Positions 1-5,704 of a stretch of 7,824 nt of DNA are shown here, one piece after another. The notes beneath the pieces are model-generated. The model was not told the DNA's origin and searched no databases. It worked only from the letters and a program-made list of their open reading frames with translations. How positions within the stretch are numbered: position 1 is the first letter of the stretch; each line of letters starts with the position of its first letter. Both the position numbers and the translations under genes were made by a program. Source of the stretch: Verrucomicrobiales bacterium (GTDB taxonomy: Bacteria; Verrucomicrobiota; Verrucomicrobiia; Verrucomicrobiales; DEV007); NCBI GenBank assembly GCA_007123695.1, contig SLGN01000404.1, positions 1 to 7,824 on the forward strand, written 5' to 3'.

Positions 1-211
1 GAGGATGCGGGGAGCGGAGTGGGGCGGTCTGCGGGTGCTGCGGGATTTGCGGAAGGGGGTTCCCTGATCCAACATTTGATTTCGGAACGTTTCGAAAGCA
101 CAAGCATTCGGAGCCTTTGCACGCAGACCTCGGAGGAGTGGTGCAAATTTTCTACGAAAACTGCTTGAATTGTTCTGTTTTTTTGTTTCCGTAAAGACAG
201 AAATCTTCGAA
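1..211. other. Left-edge non-coding / unresolved region upstream of the GbsR-like gene
   Basis: No gene can be supported here. Open frames run off the left edge on both strands: a plus frame ending in TGA at 65-67, another ending at 166-168, and a minus-strand frame that could start at the ATG complementary to 73-75 and continue leftwards. Each is too short to judge, so the end of an upstream gene or the start of a divergent one remains possible. From about 60 onward the base composition becomes more AT-rich than the coding regions, with a run of seven T at 178-184, which suits a promoter region. I could not find a convincing -35/-10 pair. A palindrome at 80-97 is listed separately. Confidence 0.5.
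80..97. promoter_or_regulatory. 18-bp near-perfect palindrome, candidate operator
   Basis: The sequence TTTCGGAAC/GTTTCGAAA is palindromic with no spacer: eight of nine base pairs match and only the G85/T92 pair breaks the symmetry. It lies about 115 bases upstream of the GbsR-like start. MarR-type dimers bind palindromes of about this length and often control their own promoters, so autoregulation is a reasonable inference. Nothing in the sequence proves binding, and the distance would require a long leader or an upstream promoter. Confidence 0.4.
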
Positions 212-751
212 ATGAAAGAACTTCCCGATTTTGCTCAGCACTTCATTCTCCATTGGGGAGAGATGGGGACGAAATGGGGGATCAACCGAACGGTGGCGCA
301 GATCCATGCGCTTCTCTTCATCTCGGAGCAGCCTCTCAACGCCGAGGAGATCTGCGACCGCCTCGGGGTGGCTCGATCAAACGTGAGCAACAGTCTCAAG
401 GAGCTGCAGAACTGGGGCATCGTCAAAGTCGTCCACCTGCCCGGTGATCGTCGCGACCACTTCGAGTCGATCAAGGACGTCTACGAGCTCTTCCGCATCA
501 TCACGGCCGAGCGCAAGCGCCGCGAGATCGATCCGACTCTGACACGCCTGCGAGCCTGCGCCCGGGAGGTAGGAGACAGCGAAGAACCTGCAGATGCCTA
601 CGCCAAGGGCCAGCTCGAGGAGCTGCTCGGATTCTTCGAACTGGTCAGCGACTTCTACGACAAGATGAACCGTCTCCCTACCAAATCGGCAGTCAATGCG
701 ATCCGCATGGGAGACAAGATCGCCAAATCCATCGGCGCCCTCGTGAAATGA
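212..751 (+). CDS. GbsR/MarR family winged-helix transcriptional regulator
   Basis: This 179-residue DNA-binding protein matches the GbsR branch of the MarR superfamily in length and layout. The start is typical (FILHWGEMGTKWGINRTVAQ, residues 11-30). A winged helix-turn-helix covers roughly residues 29-86, with the recognition helix around ARSNVSNSLKEL (54-65) and the wing at KVVHLPGDRRDHF (72-84). The C-terminal helices (about 87-179) should form the dimer interface. The ATG at 212 is preferred because the family sequence begins there. A TTG at 170 in the same frame would add 14 Phe/Val-rich residues that do not look like family sequence. No strong Shine-Dalgarno precedes 212. Characterised GbsR proteins repress glycine-betaine synthesis or uptake genes in response to choline or osmotic state, but no such genes are present here, so the ligand is unknown. 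Its stop overlaps the next start (ATGA), so the downstream oxidoreductase is the likeliest co-regulated partner. Confidence 0.88.
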   Translation: MKELPDFAQHFILHWGEMGTKWGINRTVAQIHALLFISEQPLNAEEICDRLGVARSNVSNSLKELQNWGIVKVVHLPGDRRDHFESIKDVYELFRIITAERKRREIDPTLTRLRACAREVGDSEEPADAYAKGQLEELLGFFELVSDFYDKMNRLPTKSAVNAIRMGDKIAKSIGALVK

Positions 752-1743
752 ACTCCGATCCCGAAACAAAACTTGCGAATAACGGACGCGTCGTCATCGC
801 CGGTGGCAGCGGTTTCCTTGGCCGGGCCTTGGCGGAGGCTGTGGAAAAGTCGGGGGGCGAGGCCGTGGTTCTGACGCGTCGGCCCTCGGATTGGAAGGGG
901 CTGGGTCGGGCGGTGTTCTGGGACGGAATCCGCGCCGAAGAATCGTGGGCCACCGAATTGGACGGCGCTGCGGCCCTGGTGAATCTCGCTGGTCGCTCGG
1001 TCGATTGCCGCCGCTCCCGCCGGAACTACGACGAAATCCTCCGCTCGCGCGTGGAGTCCTGCGAGGCGCTCGGCGAAGCCCTGCGGCTTGTCTACCGTCC
1101 GCCTGCGGTCTGGGTGCAGGCGACCAGCCTGGCGATCTACGGAGATGCCGGCGACCGCGTCTGCGACGAGTCCGCCTTTGTCCCCGAGGGCTTCCCTTCG
1201 GACGTCTGCGTGGCGTGGGAGGAAGCGCTGGGCCGGGCCCTGCGTCCTGAAATGCGCTGGGCGGTGCTGCGCATCGGTTTCGTGCTCGGTCGCGGGGGCG
1301 GCGCGCTGCCGACCCTGGCGCGCCTCGCGCGGCTGGGCCTGGGCGGGCCGATCGGCTCGGGCCGCCAGTGGATCAGCTGGATTCACGCCGACGACATGAC
1401 GCGTCTCTTCCTCGAGGCGATCCGCAATCCCTCGGTCCACGGCATCTGCAATGCCACGGGCCTGCAGCCGGTGACGAACGCCGAATTCATGGAGACGCTG
1501 CGCCGCGTCCTCAAGGTGCCCGTCGGCATGCCGGCCCCGGCTCCGTTGGTGCGGATGGCGGCGCCGTTTCTCGACACGGACCCCGATCTGGCCCTGCGGG
1601 GGCGGCGGGGCCTGCCCTGCCGCATCCATGGACTCGGCTTCCGCTTCCGCCACCACGAGCTGGAGGACGCCCTCGCGGACCTCCTCCTCGCGACCCGGTC
1701 GGAAGCGAAACAGCCGGGGCTGGTGCAGACCTTCGCCCGCTGA
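748..1743 (+). CDS. TIGR01777 family NAD(P)-binding oxidoreductase (SDR39U1/YfcH-like epimerase)
   Basis: This 331-residue protein is an atypical extended short-chain dehydrogenase. The Rossmann nucleotide-binding loop is GGSGFLG (residues 19-25) after a beta strand, followed by VNLAGRSVDCR (78-88), a hallmark of the TIGR01777/SDR39U1 group. A segment TSLAIYGDAGDR (126-137) corresponds to the family's usual S-x-x-x-Y-Y-G stretch and keeps one Tyr (131). RIGFVLGRGGGALP (175-188) and SWIHADDM (210-217) are further family motifs. The C-terminal segment ALRGRRGLPCRIHGLGFRF (282-300) fits the DUF1731 domain that closes these proteins. Length is slightly above the usual figure of about 300 because of a short N-terminal extension and a C-terminal tail. 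The substrate is unknown for the whole family. The start overlaps the regulator's stop by four bases, which suggests translational coupling in a two-gene operon. It should be cytoplasmic, as no signal peptide is seen. Confidence 0.9.
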   Translation: MNSDPETKLANNGRVVIAGGSGFLGRALAEAVEKSGGEAVVLTRRPSDWKGLGRAVFWDGIRAEESWATELDGAAALVNLAGRSVDCRRSRRNYDEILRSRVESCEALGEALRLVYRPPAVWVQATSLAIYGDAGDRVCDESAFVPEGFPSDVCVAWEEALGRALRPEMRWAVLRIGFVLGRGGGALPTLARLARLGLGGPIGSGRQWISWIHADDMTRLFLEAIRNPSVHGICNATGLQPVTNAEFMETLRRVLKVPVGMPAPAPLVRMAAPFLDTDPDLALRGRRGLPCRIHGLGFRFRHHELEDALADLLLATRSEAKQPGLVQTFAR

Positions 1744-1765
1744 ACCGGGCGCGGGGACGGCGCGC

Positions 1766-1790
1766 GTGCTTTCGCGGGAAACCAAAGCGC
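1766..1790. terminator. Possible weak hairpin between convergent genes
   Basis: GTGCTTT (1766-1772) can pair with AAAGCGC (1784-1790) over seven base pairs including one G-T, with an 11-base loop, followed on the plus strand by TATTTCG. It sits in the 54-base gap between the stops of the epimerase-like gene and prmC, where a shared terminator would be expected. The stem is short, the loop is large and there is no real T-tract, so this is a weak call. Confidence 0.22.
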
Positions 1791-1797
1791 TATTTCG

Positions 1798-2652
1798 CTA
1801 CTCCGCGCTGGCGAGCAGAAAGCGTTCGCTGCCGGAAAGGTCGCGCCGGATCTCGACGTCGACGAGTCCGGCGGCGGCGGCGGCCTGCTGGAGGAATTCG
1901 CCCTGACCGATGCCGAACTCCATCGCGACGAGAGCGCCGGGCGCAAGATGCCCGGGCACGGCGGCGAGAAAACGCTCCATCACCTCCGTGCCGGCGGGAC
2001 CTCCGAAGAGGGCGAGGCCGGGGTCGCACCGCACTTCGCGGCTGAGCGCGGTCTCCTCGCTGTCGGGCACGTAGGGCAGATTCGCCGCGACGAGGTCGTA
2101 GCGCCGCCCCGCCAGCGCGGAAAAAAGGTCGCTCTCTAGGAATTCCAGTCCGGCGGGGTCCGGCCCGAGAATGGCGTCCGCGTTTTCCCGGGCCAGTCCC
2201 AGGGCCTCGGTTGAGATATCGGCGAGGGTGGTGCGGGGATGACTGTCAGACAGATGGCGGGCGAGGGAGAGCCCCAGAACTCCCGAGCCGCAGCCCATAT
2301 CGAGAATGCGAACGCCGTCGGGCCAATCGCGTGCGAGCAGCATCCGGGCGAGTTCCTCGGTCTCGGGCCGCGGAACAAGGGCGCGCGCGTCGCTGCGGAA
2401 TTCCAGATCGCAGAACTCGACGGTGCCTAGGAGATGCTGGAGCGGCTCGCCGCTGCCACGGCGCTTCGTCAGTTCGCGCAGGGGTGCCAGCTCGGTCTCG
2501 GCGAGGGGCCGGTCGAAATCGAGATAAAGCCGCATCCGGTCGATCCGCAGGACGTGGGCGAGGAGCAACTCCATGTTCAGCCTGGCCTCGTCGATGCCGT
2601 GGCGCCCGAGGTATTCAGCGCCTTTCTTCAAGGTGTCGAGAATGGTGGCCAT
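1798..2652 (-). CDS. prmC: Peptide chain release factor N5-glutamine methyltransferase (PrmC/HemK)
   Basis: PrmC transfers a methyl group from S-adenosylmethionine to the glutamine of the GGQ motif in release factors RF1 and RF2, in the cytoplasm, improving termination. The 284-residue length fits the family. The N-terminal helical domain (about 1-75) ends in the conserved GSGEPLQHLLGTVEF (66-80). VPRPETEELA (93-102) precedes the Rossmann methyltransferase domain, where the SAM-binding motif I is DMGCGSGVLGL (118-128). The catalytic motif, normally NPPY, reads NLPY (191-194), and DPGLALFGG (210-218) matches the family's EPxxAL-GG segment. The frame extends 31 codons upstream, but the ATG at 2652 is chosen because the longer version overlaps the upstream gene and its extra residues are unlike PrmC. 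The yellow-like gene ends 16 bases before this start, and GAGG in that gene's stop region could serve as a rather distant ribosome-binding site. The two genes are probably co-transcribed. Confidence 0.93.
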   Translation of the reverse strand: MATILDTLKKGAEYLGRHGIDEARLNMELLLAHVLRIDRMRLYLDFDRPLAETELAPLRELTKRRGSGEPLQHLLGTVEFCDLEFRSDARALVPRPETEELARMLLARDWPDGVRILDMGCGSGVLGLSLARHLSDSHPRTTLADISTEALGLARENADAILGPDPAGLEFLESDLFSALAGRRYDLVAANLPYVPDSEETALSREVRCDPGLALFGGPAGTEVMERFLAAVPGHLAPGALVAMEFGIGQGEFLQQAAAAAGLVDVEIRRDLSGSERFLLASAE

Positions 2653-2668
2653 CGCGGCGTGCCGGACC

Positions 2669-3883
2669 TCAGAAGCCGAAGCGTCCGGTCGTAGGCAGAC
2701 GGGTCTTGAAGATCGAGAAGGGTGGAGCGGCAACGTCTTTGCCACCGTTGAAGAAGGGGCTGCGATGCAGCTGGCTGCTGAAGAAGTGGAGTTGTCCGTC
2801 GGACCCGATGGTGAGTCCGCCAGGCCAGGCGATGCGGGGATCCTGGACGAGCCGGCGCAGCTTCAGGTAGTTGTCTTCAGGCGAAACGTAATCGATGAGG
2901 CCGTTGCCGATGTCGCCGAAATAGATCTGGCCGCGGGAGTCGATCGCCATGCTGTCGCAGATCGGTTTCGGAGAAACGCCCGTAACCTGGCTGGCGAGGA
3001 CTTGTGGGGTGATGTCGGTGCGAAGAAGCAGTTCGGTGCGGATCCTGTAGAGCGACGTGCCGTTTCGCGGGCCGTAGTAGAGCCATTCTCCACGCCGGTC
3101 GATGGCGAGCGGGCTGACCCCGGTCAGCGGGCTGGCGAGGGTGCCATCGGGCCGCCGCACCGTCACGACTTCACCGCCGACGATCAAGTCGACCTCGGGA
3201 TCCTTCTGCACGGAGCGGTCGCCCTGGAGCACGCGCCGCGAGAGTCCCGTCTCGGTGTTCACCAAGATCAGGGCGGAGGAGAGGCCGTCGGCGGGGTCGG
3301 CGAGATAGATGTGGGGCCCGCTCGGATCGAGCACGAGATTCGAGAGAAAGGAGTTCGGGACCAGCGCTAGGCTGTCGATGACAACGACCTTGTGGTGCTG
3401 GTTGCGTTTTGTGTCCCATGCCACGAGCGTGGCCCCGCCCCCTGAACGCCGCCCGTTGTCGAGCATCCAGACGATGCCCCGGGAATCGCAGGCGAGGGCC
3501 ACGACCGAGTCGAGAAAAAGAGGGGTGCCCGAGCCCGGCGTGTTCATCTCCTCGTTCGGGAAAGGTACCCACTGCTTGTCTTTGTCGAGCATCACGACGC
3601 GATGCTGCGACTGGAAAAACGGGTGGCAGGCGACCACGTATTCACCACCCGGCAGAACGCAGAGCCCGGCCGGACCGGCCGGGGCCCGTCCGGTCTCGAG
3701 CAGCTCTTCCCCCCCCTTCTTGAAGAAGTTCTTCGGCGGAAAAGGCAAAAGCTTGAGGTCGGGAGCAGGGAGAGGACCGGCCCATAATGCGACTAGAACG
3801 AGGACGAGAAGGCCGGTCCCGCCGTAGGGACGGGCTCCCGGCATTTCAGCGCCCGAGCCTGATTTGTTTCGTTTGGATCCCAT
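2669..3883 (-). CDS. Secreted yellow / major royal jelly protein family beta-propeller
   Basis: This 404-residue protein resembles the bacterial branch of the yellow/MRJP family (PF03022), which forms six-bladed beta-propellers; insect members include dopachrome-conversion enzymes, while bacterial functions are mostly unknown. Repeated blade-like stretches are visible: VVALACDSRGIVWMLDNG (127-144), then FLSNLVLDPSGPHIYLADP (179-197), then GVSPLAIDRRGEWLYYGP (255-272) and CDSMAIDSRGQIYFGDIGN (309-327). The close WPGGLTIGSDGQLHFFSSQ (353-371) followed by LHRSPFFNGG is characteristic. A basic N-terminus and a hydrophobic core (about 22-40, ending AGPLPA) indicate a Sec signal peptide without a lipobox cysteine, so the product should be periplasmic or secreted. 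Two starts are possible: the ATG at 3883, or an internal ATG at 3844 giving a more compact signal peptide. Neither has a clear Shine-Dalgarno. It lies upstream of prmC on the same strand and is divergent from the Gfo/Idh/MocA gene. Family assignment is confident; any enzymatic role is not. Confidence 0.85.
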   Translation of the reverse strand: MGSKRNKSGSGAEMPGARPYGGTGLLVLVLVALWAGPLPAPDLKLLPFPPKNFFKKGGEELLETGRAPAGPAGLCVLPGGEYVVACHPFFQSQHRVVMLDKDKQWVPFPNEEMNTPGSGTPLFLDSVVALACDSRGIVWMLDNGRRSGGGATLVAWDTKRNQHHKVVVIDSLALVPNSFLSNLVLDPSGPHIYLADPADGLSSALILVNTETGLSRRVLQGDRSVQKDPEVDLIVGGEVVTVRRPDGTLASPLTGVSPLAIDRRGEWLYYGPRNGTSLYRIRTELLLRTDITPQVLASQVTGVSPKPICDSMAIDSRGQIYFGDIGNGLIDYVSPEDNYLKLRRLVQDPRIAWPGGLTIGSDGQLHFFSSQLHRSPFFNGGKDVAAPPFSIFKTRLPTTGRFGF

Positions 3884-4204
3884 ATCCTGAACGGAGGAGA
3901 CGCGTTATTCTGGGAAAAATGTCCGCTCCGTCAATCGGCTTCCTAAGGGAGACCGACCCGGAGGGCTTCCCGGACTCGTCCGGAAACCCGCTCCCCATTC
4001 TCAATACAACGTCGCATCGCCCGAATTTTCCAGAGAAATCGAGCGCGAAAGGGCGGTCTCCGGTTTCCCGAAGCTCTTGACCTCTTGACGCAAGTCCAGC
4101 CAATTCCGCGGACCTGAACTCGGCGGCGGGGCGGATACGGGTAGAGGCGATGCAAATGCGGACGACTGCGGCGGCGATCCGGTCTAGAATCCAGCCCGAA
4201 TTCT
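3884..4204. other. Divergent intergenic region (321 bases)
   Basis: This gap separates the start of the minus-strand yellow-like gene from the start of the plus-strand oxidoreductase and must contain promoters for both. Short open frames cross it on both strands, but none has a recognisable protein or good ribosome-binding site. A GC-rich imperfect dyad lies at 3963-3989 (listed separately). TTGACC at 4077-4082 and TTGACG at 4085-4090 resemble -35 hexamers for the plus strand, but the bases about 17 further on (CCAATT near 4100) are a poor -10, so I do not call a promoter. No Shine-Dalgarno is apparent just before 4205. Confidence 0.6.
3963..3989. promoter_or_regulatory. Imperfect 27-bp dyad with perfect CCGGAC-TC-GTCCGG core
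   Basis: The core (3970-3983) is a perfect 6+6 inverted repeat with a two-base centre. Outward the symmetry continues as TT/AA and GGG/CCC, with single mismatches between blocks, giving 11 of 13 matched pairs. A further GGGAG (3947-3951) and CTCCC (3991-3995) could pair outside it. Lying about 80 bases from the yellow-like start, it could be an operator or an RNA hairpin in that gene's leader. In GC-rich DNA part of the match may be chance. Confidence 0.3.
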
Positions 4205-5521
4205 ATGATAACCACCCGCCGCCGCTTTCTCGAACGGACCGGGGCCGGCCTGGCCGCCCTTGCCGCCTCCCCCGCGATACTTTCCTCGGCCTCGCCGAAC
4301 CGGCGGCTCGCCCTCGCCTGCGTCGGCGTCGGCGGCAAGGGCTGGAGCGACATGCTCGAGCTCGCGCCCGGCAACGACATCGTCGCCGTCTGCGACATCG
4401 ACGAGGACCGCCTCGCCCGGGCCAAGGCCGAGTTCCCCGGATCGCAGGCCTACACCGACTGGCGCAAGCTGCTCGAGCAAAAGGGCCTCGACGGGATCAT
4501 GGTGACGACGCCCGACCACACCCATGCCCCCGTCACCGCCACGGCGATGCGGCTCGGGTTGCACTGCTACACGCAGAAGCCCCTCACCCACACCGTGCAC
4601 GAGGCACGCGTCCTCGCCCAGATCGCCGCCGAGACGGGCGTCGTCACCCAGATGGGCATCCAGCACCACGCCTCGCGCCGGCTCAAGACCGCAGTCCACG
4701 CCCTGCGCGAGGACAAGGTGATCGGCAAGGTGCGCGAGGTCCACGCCTGGACCGACCGGCCCGGCACCTACTGGCGGCAGGGCATCGACCGGCCCTCCTC
4801 CACCGGAGCGCCGCCCGCGACGGTCCACTGGGACCAATGGCTCGGCACCGCCCCCGAGCGGCCCTGGACCGACAAGACCTACCACCCCTTCCACTGGCGC
4901 GGCTGGTGGGATTTCGGCACGGGCGTGGCCGGCGACATGGGCTGCCACATCCTCGACCCCGTCGTCGACGCCCTGCGCCTCGGCGCCCCGACGAAAGTCC
5001 GCGCCGAGGGGCCTCCGCCCCATCCCGAATCCGGACCCGCCTGGGCCGAGATCGACTACACCTTCGCCGGCACCGAGCTCACGGTCGAGACCCTGCAAGT
5101 GCGCTGGTACGAGGCCGGACGCCAGCCCGACCGAGCCCTCTTCGAGGCGCCGGACGACTGGGAGGGCTCGCTCAACGGCATCCTTTTCGTCGGGGAAAAG
5201 GGCAAGCTCTTCCTCGGCTTTCCCGAGATGCCCGAGCTCTTTCCCAAAGAGCGCTTCGCCGACTACGAATGGGCCGACCTGCCCGACTCCAACCACTACC
5301 GCGAGTGGATCGATGCGGTGCGCGAGTCGCGCCAGCCCTCCACGCCCTTCTCCTACGCGGGACCGCTCACCGAGACGGTGCTGCTCGGCAACGTCGCCTA
5401 CCGCTGCGGCGCCGAGATCCACTGGGACGCCGAAACGCTCGCCGTCGCCAACCTGCCCGAGGCGAACCGCTTCCTCCGTACGAGCTACCGCGAAGGCTGG
5501 AGCGTCCCGGGGCTGGGATGA
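4205..5521 (+). CDS. Tat-exported Gfo/Idh/MocA family NAD(P)-dependent oxidoreductase
   Basis: This 438-residue enzyme belongs to the family of sugar and cyclitol dehydrogenases that oxidise a hydroxyl group with a bound nicotinamide cofactor. The N-terminus TRRRFLE (residues 4-10) followed by a hydrophobic Ala-rich stretch is a twin-arginine signal, and it fixes the ATG at 4205 as the start. The Rossmann nucleotide loop is CVGVGGKG (39-46), with VAVCDIDEDRLA (60-71) after it and TTPDHTHAPV (101-110) next. The family's EKP motif appears as QKP (124-126), keeping the catalytic Lys125. In the C-terminal alpha/beta domain, GDMGCHILD (243-251) supplies the expected Asp and His of the active site. 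Tat export fits a protein folded around its cofactor in the cytoplasm, as in Zymomonas glucose-fructose oxidoreductase. Such paralogues are very numerous in Planctomycetota and Verrucomicrobiota; the substrate cannot be read from sequence. It appears monocistronic, with a 183-base gap before the next gene. Confidence 0.92.
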   Translation: MITTRRRFLERTGAGLAALAASPAILSSASPNRRLALACVGVGGKGWSDMLELAPGNDIVAVCDIDEDRLARAKAEFPGSQAYTDWRKLLEQKGLDGIMVTTPDHTHAPVTATAMRLGLHCYTQKPLTHTVHEARVLAQIAAETGVVTQMGIQHHASRRLKTAVHALREDKVIGKVREVHAWTDRPGTYWRQGIDRPSSTGAPPATVHWDQWLGTAPERPWTDKTYHPFHWRGWWDFGTGVAGDMGCHILDPVVDALRLGAPTKVRAEGPPPHPESGPAWAEIDYTFAGTELTVETLQVRWYEAGRQPDRALFEAPDDWEGSLNGILFVGEKGKLFLGFPEMPELFPKERFADYEWADLPDSNHYREWIDAVRESRQPSTPFSYAGPLTETVLLGNVAYRCGAEIHWDAETLAVANLPEANRFLRTSYREGWSVPGLG

Positions 5522-5526
5522 AGGGG

Positions 5527-5541
5527 CGCCGAAAACCGGCG
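5527..5541 (+). terminator. Short GC hairpin after the oxidoreductase stop
   Basis: CGCCG (5527-5531) pairs with CGGCG (5537-5541) around an AAAAC loop, beginning five bases after the stop codon. The position suits a terminator, but the stem is only five pairs and the nearest T-rich stretch (AATTTTC) is about 17 bases further on, so intrinsic termination is uncertain. Confidence 0.25.
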
Positions 5542-5605
5542 ACGATCCCGACGACGAATTTTCAGGGGCGGTCACTCTCCCCTTCCCAAACGCTGCGGAA
5601 TACGG

Positions 5606-5632
5606 TATCTTATAATTTCAATAAATAAGATA
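5606..5632. promoter_or_regulatory. AT-rich inverted repeat overlapping a TATAAT -10-like hexamer
   Basis: TATCTTAT (5606-5613) and ATAAGATA (5625-5632) form a perfect 8+8 inverted repeat separated by 11 bases, with half-site centres 19 bases apart. A perfect TATAAT (5611-5616) overlaps the left arm and lies about 90 bases upstream of the adaptor gene's start. This island is strikingly AT-rich against its surroundings. No good -35 hexamer is present about 17 bases upstream (AAACGC at 5588-5593), as would be expected if an activator or alternative contacts help. The best reading is a promoter for the adaptor operon with a regulator site over its -10. Confidence 0.5.
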
Positions 5633-5704
5633 ATTCGGAGACCCGAAGAATCTTCCCCCGCCGGACCGCGAAACTCCGGTGTTCCCATCCAACGAAACAC
5701 GAGC

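Noticed and set aside
1..75. Minus-strand gene starting at the ATG complementary to 73-75 and running off the left edge
   Set aside because: Only 25 codons visible, Arg/Pro-rich, no ribosome-binding site and no recognisable family.
655..1785. A 376-codon minus-strand open frame opposite the epimerase-like gene
   Set aside because: The translation is Arg/Ala/His-rich with no family features, while the plus-strand frame has clear TIGR01777 motifs along its whole length.
4077..4105. TTGACC ... CCAATT as a promoter for the oxidoreductase
   Set aside because: The -10 candidate matches the consensus poorly, and a second TTGACG eight bases on has no partner; not enough to call.
4150..5628. A 492-codon plus-strand open frame overlapping the oxidoreductase, and a 463-codon minus-strand frame at 4184-5575
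   Set aside because: Arg/Pro-rich or Gly/Val/Leu-rich translations without recognisable domains; both are shadows created by high third-position GC in the real gene.
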